Shown here piece by piece: positions 17,670 through 25,608 of a stretch of DNA of 52,394 bases. A program made the translations under genes and the position numbers. Source of the DNA: Bacillota bacterium. GTDB lineage: Bacteria; Bacillota; Clostridia; Tissierellales; Peptoniphilaceae. The number at the start of each line of letters is the position of its first letter. Position 1 is the stretch's first letter. The DNA lies in contig JAEXBN010000048.1 in NCBI GenBank assembly GCA_023394045.1, positions 1-52,394 on the forward strand, given 5' to 3'. The notes under the pieces are model-generated. The model did not search any database. It worked only from the letters and a program-made list of their open reading frames with translations, and was not told the DNA's origin.

Positions 17670-18563
17670 TCACATCGCAAAAGCCATATAAAGCAGAAGC
17701 AACGCCGCCAACCCGATCCGGTAATACCCGAAGGGAATAAAATCCTTCTTTTGCACATAGTCCATAAAGCGTTTGATCACCACGTAAGCGACAACAAAGG
17801 ATAAAACGAACCCTAGCGCAATGAGCATCCACTCTCCCGCAGAAAATGCGCCGATATTCTTCACGATTTTCAGCAGCGTTGCGCCCACCATCGATGGAAT
17901 CGCCATAAAGAAACTGAACTCTGCTGCCGCCACGCGCGAAGAGCCCAGCACCATCGCACCAATGATCGTCGCCGCGGAGCGCGACGTGCCGGGAATCAGC
18001 GCCAAGCATTGAAACACACCAATGGCCAGCGCCGTCCGGTAGCTGAAATCCAGCGGGCGCTGATACCGCGCACCGGAGCGGCGGCCGTTCCACTTCTCCA
18101 CCAGGATCATGATGATTCCATAAATGAACAGCGTCGCGGCGACCACCGGCATCGTCATCAAATGCGCGTCGATCACATCATCAAAGAGCAGCCCGATGAC
18201 GGCCGAAGGAACCACCGCAACGAGCACTCTCATCCAAAGCGCCATGGTGTCATGATCCACATGGGTGAGGCGATAATAGAGTTTCGTTTGCGTATTCCAC
18301 TTCTCGTAGCGTGCCGGCTTCCGGTCAAATCCCGGATCTTCGCTGATCCATGGATTGAGGCGCCGCCAATAGAGCACCACCACCGAAAGAATGGCACCCA
18401 ATTGAATAATAATACTGAAGGCATTCGAAAATGCCTTCGGCTCAAGCTGAATGAACTGGTTCACAAGAACCAAGTGCCCTGTTGAGCTGACGGGCAAAAA
18501 TTCGGTGACCCCTTCCACGATCGATAAAACGATCACCTTGATGATATCAAACAAAACGTTCAT
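17670..18563 (-). CDS. uppP: undecaprenyl-diphosphatase (BacA/UppP)
   Basis: 297 aa integral membrane phosphatase that recycles undecaprenyl pyrophosphate for peptidoglycan synthesis and gives bacitracin resistance. Diagnostic motifs are EGVTEFLPVSSTGHLVLV near the N terminus and PGTSRSAATIIGAM in the second half. The start is ATG 18563, after GGGAGGAACG and overlapping the stop of the preceding gene as ATGA. An in-frame TTG 12 nt upstream lies in the ribosome site. Confidence 0.95.
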   Translation of the reverse strand: MNVLFDIIKVIVLSIVEGVTEFLPVSSTGHLVLVNQFIQLEPKAFSNAFSIIIQLGAILSVVVLYWRRLNPWISEDPGFDRKPARYEKWNTQTKLYYRLTHVDHDTMALWMRVLVAVVPSAVIGLLFDDVIDAHLMTMPVVAATLFIYGIIMILVEKWNGRRSGARYQRPLDFSYRTALAIGVFQCLALIPGTSRSAATIIGAMVLGSSRVAAAEFSFFMAIPSMVGATLLKIVKNIGAFSAGEWMLIALGFVLSFVVAYVVIKRFMDYVQKKDFIPFGYYRIGLAALLLLYMAFAM

Positions 18564-19630
18564 CGTTCCTCCCAAGCGCCCGGTTCCTCCGGCGTCTTAT
18601 GATAGTGTTCCAGAAAAGAGTGCTTTTTTCCTGCGATGGAGTAGCCCAAAATCGCGTCCAGCGCAACATTTTCGCCGCTTCGAAAGATCGATTTCTCCAC
18701 ATTGGGATTCATCTCCTTCAGCGCAGCGATCAGCGCCTTGATATTCCTCCGTTCGGAACTGTCCTTGCTCCGAGTCACGGAACAAGCGCAGTCCAGCGGC
18801 TGCAGCCCGGCATGATCGCGCCACGCGATAATATCCTGTTCCGCAATGAGAAAGAGCGGCCGGATCAACTCCATATGATCAAAATTCTTGGCCACAATTT
18901 TGGGCATCATGTTTTTATAATTCGCGGACCAAAGAACGTTGAGCAGCGTCGTTTCAATGACATCATTGAAATGGTGCCCCAGCGCAAGTTTATTGCACCC
19001 GAGCCGCTGTGCGCGGTCGTAGAGGAAGCCGCGCCGCATGCGAGCGCACATATAGCACGGGGACTCCGCAATTTCATCGGCCACTTGAAACACATCGGAA
19101 CGGAAAATGGTGGCGGGGATGCCCAGCCAAGACAAGTTGAATTCCAGCCGTTCCCGGTTGACCGGGGCGTATCCCGGATCCATTGCCAGAAAGCGAACCT
19201 CAAAAGGCACCTCGGAATAGCGGACCAATGCTTGGAACAATTTCGCCAAAAGCAGGCTGTCCTTTCCTCCAGAAATCGCCACGCCAACCACATCGCCCGG
19301 CTGCAGCATATCATAAGTCTTTAATGCCTTCGTGAATTTTGACATCAGCCGTCCGCGATACGTCGTCTGAATGGAGTGCTCAATTTCCTCTTTCGACGCC
19401 AAAGAAGAGCCAAAGAGCGCAAATGTCTTTGGATACATCCGCGCCACCGCCTCTTCATGCGTTTCTCCCTCGCGCGGTTCCACCACGATGGAAAACTCAT
19501 CCGGCACCCGCTCCGGTGCCGCGCCAAAATCGATTCCCTGTTCCGCCGCGCGGCGAAGCATCGCCTCTTTCTGCTCTCCCTCTGTCCGAGCCCGCTGCAA
19601 TCCGCTGCGGATCGCTTCATCAATCTGCAT
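18560..19630 (-). CDS. TtcA-like PP-loop tRNA thiolase with N-terminal extension
   Basis: 356 aa. It has a PP-loop VAISGGKDSLLLAKL (about residue 110), CYMCARMRRG (the CxxC of the Fe-S/thiolation site), GHHFNDVIETTLLN, and a later CACSV. These fit the TtcA/TtuA family that makes 2-thiocytidine or another thio-nucleoside in tRNA. An N-terminal segment of about 95 residues before the PP-loop domain, charged and with no motif I know, is longer than in classic TtcA. ATG 19630 follows GGAGGTGAGG. Its stop overlaps uppP (ATGA). Confidence 0.82.
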   Translation of the reverse strand: MQIDEAIRSGLQRARTEGEQKEAMLRRAAEQGIDFGAAPERVPDEFSIVVEPREGETHEEAVARMYPKTFALFGSSLASKEEIEHSIQTTYRGRLMSKFTKALKTYDMLQPGDVVGVAISGGKDSLLLAKLFQALVRYSEVPFEVRFLAMDPGYAPVNRERLEFNLSWLGIPATIFRSDVFQVADEIAESPCYMCARMRRGFLYDRAQRLGCNKLALGHHFNDVIETTLLNVLWSANYKNMMPKIVAKNFDHMELIRPLFLIAEQDIIAWRDHAGLQPLDCACSVTRSKDSSERRNIKALIAALKEMNPNVEKSIFRSGENVALDAILGYSIAGKKHSFLEHYHKTPEEPGAWEER

Positions 19631-19641
19631 CCTCACCTCCA

Positions 19642-20118
19642 TCATTTATGGTAAGGCTCTCCGCGTAAAATGCGGAAGCCGCGATAAATCTGTTCCAGCA
19701 AAATCACACGCATCAGCGTATGAGGAAAGGTCATGGGAGAAAAAGACAACCGGAAGCCCAGCGCTTTAATCTCCGGATCGAGACCGTCGCTCCCTCCGAT
19801 AACAAAGGTAATCTGGGCGCCTCCAGCCACTCCCCATTCGTCGATCGCCCGAGCAAACTGGACGCTGTCCATTTCCTTTCCCTCAACGCAAAGCGAAACC
19901 ACCGTTCCGCCCTTCGGCAGCACACGCCCGATTTTATCTGCTTCCTTCTTTAAGGCCTGCTGGATGTCCTTCCGCGACGGTTTGGCTGGGCGGGGTTCTT
20001 CTGCGATTTCAATCACGCGCATGTGCGCATAGGGGCTCAGCCGCTTCAAATATTCAGATACCGCAGAAGCATAGAACGGCTCCTTCACCGTTCCCACCGC
20101 AATAATCGTGATGTTCAA
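19642..20118 (-). CDS. rlmH: 23S rRNA pseudouridine-1915 N3-methyltransferase
   Basis: 158 aa SPOUT methyltransferase that acts on 70S ribosomes. It has the SAM knot FVIGGSDGL and the signature C terminus LLEQIYRGFRILRGEPYHK. The start is TTG 20118 (MNITIIAVGTVKEPFY), preceded by AGAGGGAGA. This gives the standard family length, whereas a longer reading from 20154 would add 12 foreign residues. It sits directly downstream of walJ, a common order in Bacillota. Confidence 0.95.
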   Translation of the reverse strand: MNITIIAVGTVKEPFYASAVSEYLKRLSPYAHMRVIEIAEEPRPAKPSRKDIQQALKKEADKIGRVLPKGGTVVSLCVEGKEMDSVQFARAIDEWGVAGGAQITFVIGGSDGLDPEIKALGFRLSFSPMTFPHTLMRVILLEQIYRGFRILRGEPYHK

Positions 20119-20144
20119 CGTGAATCTCCCTCTGCCGCTTCTTC

Positions 20145-20984
20145 CTAGCAACAAAAGACCGCCGCCTCAGACGCCGCGCCGCGCGCACGGATCTCCGCCG
20201 CATCGAACAGAGGCGATGGCGCCTCGCGGGGAGCCACCAGCACATGAACGCCTTTTCCCATCGTAAAACCCTGCGCTTCCAGATATTCTGACACGCTTTG
20301 ATAGCAACACCTTGTCGTGTTGTTGTTGATAGACATGTGCGCGAGAACCACCTGTTCGCCCCGCCCTTCCAGAAGCCGACAGAGCGCTTCCGCCGACTGA
20401 TGATTGGACAGATGACCGATTTCCGATGAAATGCGCTTTTTGGACCAATAGGAATAGGAGCCGTTTTGCAGCAGCAAGTCCTCATAATTGGCTTCAAAAT
20501 AATAGATATCCGCCCCGGACATTTGCTCCAAAAGCGGCTCATCCACAAAACCCGTATCGGTCACGACGCAAATTTTTTCCGATCCAGCCGTGAACGTATA
20601 GCCCACCGGATCTGCTGCGTCATGATGCACAGGAACTGGAAGAACTTGAATTTCCCGAATCGTAAAAGGTTCCGCGTTCCGAAAGATCTTTCGGTGTTCA
20701 TCCGGAATCCGTCCCACTTTTCGGCTCATCGCCTCCCATGTCGCCCGGTTGGCATAGATCGGAATATGGTAGCGGCGGCTCAGCACCCCCACGCCGGCAA
20801 TGTGATCGATATGCTCATGCGTGACTAGAATCGCGTCAATCCGCTTCGGATCCACTTCCGCCTGTTTCATCAAAGTCTCAATTTTTCGACCGCTATATCC
20901 GGCATCCACGAGCAAACGCGTCGTTCTCCCCTGAATATAAACACAATTTCCACTTGACCCGGAAGCCAGGGAGCGTAATTTCAT
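20145..20984 (-). CDS. walJ: MBL-fold hydrolase WalJ/YycJ
   Basis: 279 aa metallo-beta-lactamase-fold protein. It begins MKLRSLASGSSGNCVYI, has the metal motif VTHEHIDHIAG (THxHxDH), later VHHDAADPVGYTF and VVTDTGF, and a C-terminal LAHMSINNN. It is a YycJ-type exo-DNase/phosphodiesterase. Related proteins act in cell division coordination and mismatch repair in Bacillota. The walRK genes usually beside it are not in this window. GAAGGAAGA precedes ATG 20984. It is the first gene of the 14-kb minus-strand run. Confidence 0.9.
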   Translation of the reverse strand: MKLRSLASGSSGNCVYIQGRTTRLLVDAGYSGRKIETLMKQAEVDPKRIDAILVTHEHIDHIAGVGVLSRRYHIPIYANRATWEAMSRKVGRIPDEHRKIFRNAEPFTIREIQVLPVPVHHDAADPVGYTFTAGSEKICVVTDTGFVDEPLLEQMSGADIYYFEANYEDLLLQNGSYSYWSKKRISSEIGHLSNHQSAEALCRLLEGRGEQVVLAHMSINNNTTRCCYQSVSEYLEAQGFTMGKGVHVLVAPREAPSPLFDAAEIRARGAASEAAVFCC

Positions 20985-21275
20985 TCTTCCTTCTTTCCTA
21001 CTTCTTTCCTAAAAACTTAAATGGCTTTTTCACAAGCCCGTCCATCGCGCTTCTCTTCTTCCCGCAATCGTCTCGTTTTCTCTCAATATTCCTGATCGTT
21101 CCAAAATACGGAGACGGATCGGAAGCGCTCCTGTTCTGCACAAACGGCATTGCTTTTTATTTTAGCACACGGCTGCTCAACTTTTATCCCCACCCAAAAA
21201 GACCATCCTTCGAATGATTCCCGGTCGTTTCGGGTATGTACTAAAAACACAATGACGAAACCGAAGGAGGAACGC
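20985..21275. other. divergent intergenic region, walJ / Ca2+-ATPase
   Basis: 291 bp without a gene. It must carry promoters for both directions, but I see no convincing paired -35/-10. A TAAAAT on the minus strand near 21164-21169 is the best lone -10 candidate toward walJ. AAGGAGG at 21263-21269 is the ribosome site of the ATPase. Confidence 0.35.
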
Positions 21276-24023
21276 ATGGAGTGGTATCAAAAATCACCCG
21301 AAACCGTAGAGCAAGAGCTTCAAACGAGCCTGAATTCCGGTCTGAGCGCCGGCGAAGCACAACATCGCCTGGCTGCTTATGGTCCGAACAAACTGGAAGA
21401 GGCACAAAAAACATCGCTGCTTGAGAAGCTGGGGGCGCAGCTTAAAGATCCTCTGGTTCTGATCCTGATCGTCGCCGCCATCGTCTCGGCCATCACAGAA
21501 TCTGGAATTGAAGCCCTCATCATCATCTCCATCGTCGTCCTCAACGCGATCCTCTCCATTTATCAGGAAGGCAAAGCAGAAGATTCTGTCGCTGCGCTTC
21601 AAAAAATGAGCTCGCCCAACGCCAAAGCCATCCGCGATGGGAAGGTTCAGAGCGTGAAAGCCGAAGAACTGGTTCCCGGTGATGTGGTCGACCTAGAACC
21701 AGGAGACATTGTTCCGGCGGATCTTCGCCTCGTCGCTTCCTCCAATTTACAAATTGACGAATCGTCCTTTACCGGCGAATCCGTGGCGGCAGAGAAAAAC
21801 GCCGAAGCAATCTTTACCGACGAACGCGGGATCGGCGATCGCGAAAACCTGGCTTTTTCATCCACCATCGTCACCTATGGGCACGGAAAAGGCATCGTCA
21901 CAACCACCGGCACCAAAACGGAAATCGGGCAGATTGCGACGACCATCCAATCCTACGACGAAGAGGAAACGCCGCTCCAGCGCAAGCTGGCGGATCTTTC
22001 TAAGGTTCTGGGACGCTTGGTGCTCATCGTCGCGGCGCTTGTCTTTCTCCTCGGACTGCTCGGCGGACAAAAGATTCTGGACATCGCCATGACTGCGGTC
22101 TCCCTGGGCGTTGCGGCCATTCCGGAAGGCATGACGGCGGTGGTCACCATCGTGCTGTCCATCGGCATGAACCGCATGGCGGAACGCAACGCCATCGTCA
22201 AAAAGCTGCTCTCTGTCGAAACGCTAGGCACCACCACGGTCATCTGTTCGGATAAAACCGGAACGCTGACGCAGAATGAAATGACCGTGACGAAGATTTA
22301 TACGAACGAAAAAGAAATCGACGTGACCGGAACCGGCTATGCGCCGATGGGCGATCTCCTGATTGAGGGAAACAAGATCACGGCGGAAGATTCCAAAGTA
22401 TTGGAAACCATGATCACCATCGCTGCTTCCGCCAATGATGCCAAAATTGTCAAGGATCCGGACAAGGGGCACATCACCATCGGTGATCCGACAGAAGGCG
22501 CGCTGCTGACCATGTCTCATAAAGCCGGCATCATTCCGGAAGAGCTGGCCGAACGCAGCCCGCGTCTGGACGAAATCCCCTTCGATTCCGACCGAAAGAT
22601 GATGACGACCTTCCACGATCACTTTTTTGAGGAGCATGTCGCGTCCTTCACGAAGGGAGCGCCCGATATCATCATCGGCTACTGCGACCGGATTCTCATC
22701 GACGGAGAAGAACGTCCGCTCACCGATGCGCTCCGCGAACAGCTGCTGCAAAAAAACTCGGAATATGCGCGCCAGGCGCTGCGGTGTCTCGCCTATGCGT
22801 ATCGCCGCTGGGATGCGCTTCCGGATAAAGAACATCAGACGCCGGAACAGGTTGAGCGCGATATGGTGTTCGTCGGTCTGACCGGAATGATCGATCCGCC
22901 ACGCCCTGAAGTGAAGGCGGCGATTCAAGAAACCAAATCGGCTGGAATCACGACCCTCATGATTACCGGAGATTATCTGGAAACGGCCTATGCCATTGGA
23001 AAGGAATTGGGCATCGCCGATGATCCATCGCAAGCGATGATGGGCGCTGAGCTCAACGGAAAGAGCCGAGAAGAAGTTCAGGAGATCGTCCGTACCAAGC
23101 GCATCTTCGCTCGGGTTTCGCCGCAAAATAAAGTGCAAATTGTGGACGCGCTGAAGGCGAATGGCGAAATCACCGCCATGACTGGAGACGGGGTCAACGA
23201 CGCTCCCGCCATCAAGCGCGCCGACATCGGCGTTTCCATGGGCATCACCGGGACGGATGTTGCCAAAAACACCGCCGATGTGATCCTCACGGATGATAAC
23301 TTTGCAACCATCGTCAACGCGGTCGAAGAGGGGCGGATCATCTACTCCAATATTAAAAAATTTGTCAATTTCCTCCTCTCCTGCAACATCGGCGAAGTCA
23401 TCGTCATTGCCGCAGCGATGCTGATTGATCTCGTTCTGGCATTTTCCGGAAGCGGCCACCGTTTCCCAACGCCCCTCTCCCCGATCATGCTGCTCTGGCT
23501 GAACCTAGTCACCGATTCGCTGCCGGCGCTCGCGCTGGGCATGGAACCGGGGGAAGACGGCATCATGGACGCCAAGCCGCGTGATCCGTCGGAGCCGATC
23601 ATCGGTAAGGCGGACATGGGATCCATCATGATTCAAGCCATCGCCATCGGTGTCGCTACGCTCGTCGCCTTTGGAATCGGCTACTTCTACTTTGGCCACG
23701 GCTTGGCCGGCGCAGAAAAACTCGCGGAAGGCCGCACGATGGCGTTCTCCACCCTCATTCTGGCGGAGCTCTTCCGCGCGATGGCGGCCCGCTCCGATAC
23801 GCATACGATGGGCGAAATTGGCTACTTCTCCAATAAATCCATGAACATGGCGATCTTGGTCGGCGTGATTCTCCTCCTGATCGTCCTCTATATTCCGGTG
23901 CTGCGCGTCCTGTTCGACGTCTCCTTCATGACCTTGAAAGAGTGGGTTCCGACTCTGATTTTGGCAACCATTCCGTTTTTGGCCACCGAAATTCATCAGG
24001 CGATGCGCACCAAAAGAGCTTGA
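21276..24023 (+). CDS. P-type calcium-transporting ATPase (P2A)
   Basis: 915 aa. The order is an N-terminal cation-ATPase domain, TM1-2, an actuator domain with SSFTGES (TGES), TM4 with AAIPEGM, the phosphorylation motif CSDKTGTLTQNE, a nucleotide-binding domain with FTKGAPD and the hinge TGDGVNDAPA, then TM5-10. The TM6 motif NLVTDSLPALALGMEP is that of SERCA/PMR1-type Ca2+ pumps, as in Listeria LMCA1. It is expected to export Ca2+ at the plasma membrane. ATG 21276 sits after AAGGAGGAACGC; an in-frame reading extends upstream to 21150 but lacks a ribosome site. Its own terminator follows. Confidence 0.93.
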   Translation: MEWYQKSPETVEQELQTSLNSGLSAGEAQHRLAAYGPNKLEEAQKTSLLEKLGAQLKDPLVLILIVAAIVSAITESGIEALIIISIVVLNAILSIYQEGKAEDSVAALQKMSSPNAKAIRDGKVQSVKAEELVPGDVVDLEPGDIVPADLRLVASSNLQIDESSFTGESVAAEKNAEAIFTDERGIGDRENLAFSSTIVTYGHGKGIVTTTGTKTEIGQIATTIQSYDEEETPLQRKLADLSKVLGRLVLIVAALVFLLGLLGGQKILDIAMTAVSLGVAAIPEGMTAVVTIVLSIGMNRMAERNAIVKKLLSVETLGTTTVICSDKTGTLTQNEMTVTKIYTNEKEIDVTGTGYAPMGDLLIEGNKITAEDSKVLETMITIAASANDAKIVKDPDKGHITIGDPTEGALLTMSHKAGIIPEELAERSPRLDEIPFDSDRKMMTTFHDHFFEEHVASFTKGAPDIIIGYCDRILIDGEERPLTDALREQLLQKNSEYARQALRCLAYAYRRWDALPDKEHQTPEQVERDMVFVGLTGMIDPPRPEVKAAIQETKSAGITTLMITGDYLETAYAIGKELGIADDPSQAMMGAELNGKSREEVQEIVRTKRIFARVSPQNKVQIVDALKANGEITAMTGDGVNDAPAIKRADIGVSMGITGTDVAKNTADVILTDDNFATIVNAVEEGRIIYSNIKKFVNFLLSCNIGEVIVIAAAMLIDLVLAFSGSGHRFPTPLSPIMLLWLNLVTDSLPALALGMEPGEDGIMDAKPRDPSEPIIGKADMGSIMIQAIAIGVATLVAFGIGYFYFGHGLAGAEKLAEGRTMAFSTLILAELFRAMAARSDTHTMGEIGYFSNKSMNMAILVGVILLLIVLYIPVLRVLFDVSFMTLKEWVPTLILATIPFLATEIHQAMRTKRA

Positions 24024-24108
24024 TGGTGATAAAATAGCAATGAACTAGGAAATAGATAATCCACGAGTTGAATGGAAAGGAAAAGACACAACAACTGATC
24101 CTTGAACC

Positions 24109-24153
24109 AAGGGGCTGTTGCCGAACGATCATCCTGTTCGGCAACAGCCCCTT
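24109..24153 (+). terminator. terminator after the Ca2+-ATPase
   Basis: An 18-bp perfect stem (24109-24126 with 24136-24153) around a 9-nt loop, followed by tattttgtg. It shares GAACGATC, CC and GTTC around the loop, TTGCC/GGCAA in the stem and a GAAACGGT right flank with the 4547-4598 hairpin, although the outer arms differ. Confidence 0.8.
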
Positions 24154-24246
24154 ATTTTGTGAAACGGTGCGGCCTGCCGGCCGCCAATCTGGCATGAATT
24201 TTTAAGTCATTTCCTAAAAAATCTCCCATATCGCTCTACTTTTCGA

Positions 24247-24252
24247 TACAAT
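24247..24252 (+). promoter_or_regulatory. -10 element of the purine cluster
   Basis: TACAAT lies 29 bp before the purE start, in an AT-rich stretch after the ATPase terminator. The hexamer 17 bp upstream (TCCCAT) is a poor -35. I see no purine riboswitch and no clear PurBox pair. Confidence 0.4.
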
Positions 24253-24280
24253 AGAAAAGAACGACCCAGAAGGAGGGATG

Positions 24281-24778
24281 ATGAAAAAAGTTGCACTCAT
24301 CATGGGAAGCGATAGCGATCTTCCCATCGTCGAAAAAGCGATTGGTGTCCTGCAGGAACTCGAAGTTCCTTTTGAGGTACACGTGTACTCTGCGCACCGT
24401 ACTCCGGTAGAAGCGCGGGATTTTACCGTCCATGCGCGTGAAAACGGGTTTGGTGTACTCATTTGTGCGGCTGGAATGGCTGCTCATCTGGCTGGAGCGA
24501 TTGCGGCAAACACGACGCTCCCGGTGATTGGTATCCCCTGCACCTCCCAGGCTTTGGAAGGAATGGACGCTCTTCTGTCCACCGTGATGATGCCGTCCGG
24601 GATTCCTGTTGCCACCGTTGCCATCAATGGAGCGAAAAATGCGGCTCTTCTGGCCGCTGAGATGCTGGCGCTGGAGGATCCTGCACTGAGCGAACGGCTC
24701 ATTGCGCGCCGCCAGTCCGAAGCGAAAGCCGTCCTAGCCAAAGACCGGGCGATTTCTGAAAAATATCAAAGCCGATAA
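24281..24778 (+). CDS. purE: N5-carboxyaminoimidazole ribonucleotide mutase (PurE class I type)
   Basis: 165 aa. It has MGSDSDLPIVEKA, SAHRTPVEA and the AGMAAHLAGAIAANT loop of class I PurE, which rearranges N5-CAIR to CAIR. Class I enzymes normally need PurK to make N5-CAIR, and no purK lies in this window. ATG 24281 is chosen because AGGAGG ends 4 nt before it; an ATG at 24278 is too close. It is the first gene of the purine cluster. Confidence 0.93.
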   Translation: MKKVALIMGSDSDLPIVEKAIGVLQELEVPFEVHVYSAHRTPVEARDFTVHARENGFGVLICAAGMAAHLAGAIAANTTLPVIGIPCTSQALEGMDALLSTVMMPSGIPVATVAINGAKNAALLAAEMLALEDPALSERLIARRQSEAKAVLAKDRAISEKYQSR

Positions 24779-24783
24779 CCTCT

Positions 24784-24821
24784 GCCGCAGCCGGCGCTTC
24801 GCGCCCGGCTGCGGCTTTTTT
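24784..24821 (+). terminator. strong hairpin with T-run between purE and purC (attenuator candidate)
   Basis: An 11-bp perfect stem (gccgcagccgg / ccggctgcggc) with an inner cgc/gcg pair, directly followed by TTTTTT. It is a textbook intrinsic terminator placed inside the presumed pur operon, so it probably sets the purE:purC ratio or separates two transcripts. Confidence 0.8.
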
Positions 24822-24874
24822 AGTCATTGACCCGCTGTGCTTAAACGCAGCAGCACTGTAAAGGAGGATATGTG

Positions 24875-25591
24875 ATGGAAAAGAAGGAACAGCTCTACGA
24901 AGGAAAAGCAAAAAAGGTCTATGCGACGGATGATGCGAATCTCGTGATCGTCTCCTACAAAGATGATGCGACAGCCGGCGACGGCGCCAAACGCGGAACG
25001 ATTGTCGGAAAGGGCGCCATCAACAATCGCATGACCAACCTGCTGATGCAGCTTTTGGAGAAAAGCGGCGTTCCGACGCACTTTGTGGAAGAGCTCAACG
25101 ACCGTGATACCGTGGTCAAAAAAGTGGACATCGTCCCCTTGGAAGTCATCATGCGCAACATTTCCGCCGGTTCTTTCGCCAAACGCTATGGGGTGGAAGA
25201 AGGAATTGTCTTCGATGAGCCGACGCTCGAATTTTCCTACAAAAACGATGATCTGCATGACCCGCTGATCAATCGCTCCCATGTGCTGGCGCTCAAACTG
25301 GCGACTCCGGAAGAGTTGGATACCATCGCCTCCTATGCAAAAAAGGTCAATCAGGTTCTCAAAGATTACTTCCTGTCCCTGAATGTGAAATTGGTCGATT
25401 TCAAACTGGAATTCGGACGCACTCCGGACGGCACCATCGTCCTGGCCGATGAGATTTCTCCGGATACCTGCCGGTTCTGGGATGCCACCACGAACGAAAA
25501 GCTCGATAAAGACCGCTTCCGCCGCGATCTGGGTCACGTGGAGGATGCCTACCAGGAGATGATGCGCCGGGTGCTCGGCGAAACCAAGTAA
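24875..25591 (+). CDS. purC: phosphoribosylaminoimidazole-succinocarboxamide synthase (SAICAR synthetase)
   Basis: 238 aa, joins aspartate to CAIR with ATP to give SAICAR. It begins KKEQLYEGKAKKVYATDD. Other motifs are FVEELNDRDTVVKKVDIVPLEVIMRNISAGSFAKRYG and the C-terminal LVDFKLEFGRTPDGTIVLADEISPDTCRFWD. ATG 24875 follows AAAGGAGG by 7 nt; an in-frame GTG one codon earlier is less well placed. Confidence 0.96.
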   Translation: MEKKEQLYEGKAKKVYATDDANLVIVSYKDDATAGDGAKRGTIVGKGAINNRMTNLLMQLLEKSGVPTHFVEELNDRDTVVKKVDIVPLEVIMRNISAGSFAKRYGVEEGIVFDEPTLEFSYKNDDLHDPLINRSHVLALKLATPEELDTIASYAKKVNQVLKDYFLSLNVKLVDFKLEFGRTPDGTIVLADEISPDTCRFWDATTNEKLDKDRFRRDLGHVEDAYQEMMRRVLGETK

Positions 25592-25608
25592 TCAGACAGG
25601 AGGTGTCG

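Noticed and set aside
22224..23459. 411-codon open frame antisense to the Ca2+-ATPase gene
   Set aside because: It is a shadow of the GC-rich coding strand: no ribosome site, no family resemblance, and the opposite frame is a clear ATPase.
24154..24280. purine riboswitch or PurBox pair upstream of purE
   Set aside because: The conserved aptamer loops of the purine riboswitch are absent. The CCGAAC/GTTCGG motif nearby is part of the terminator stem.
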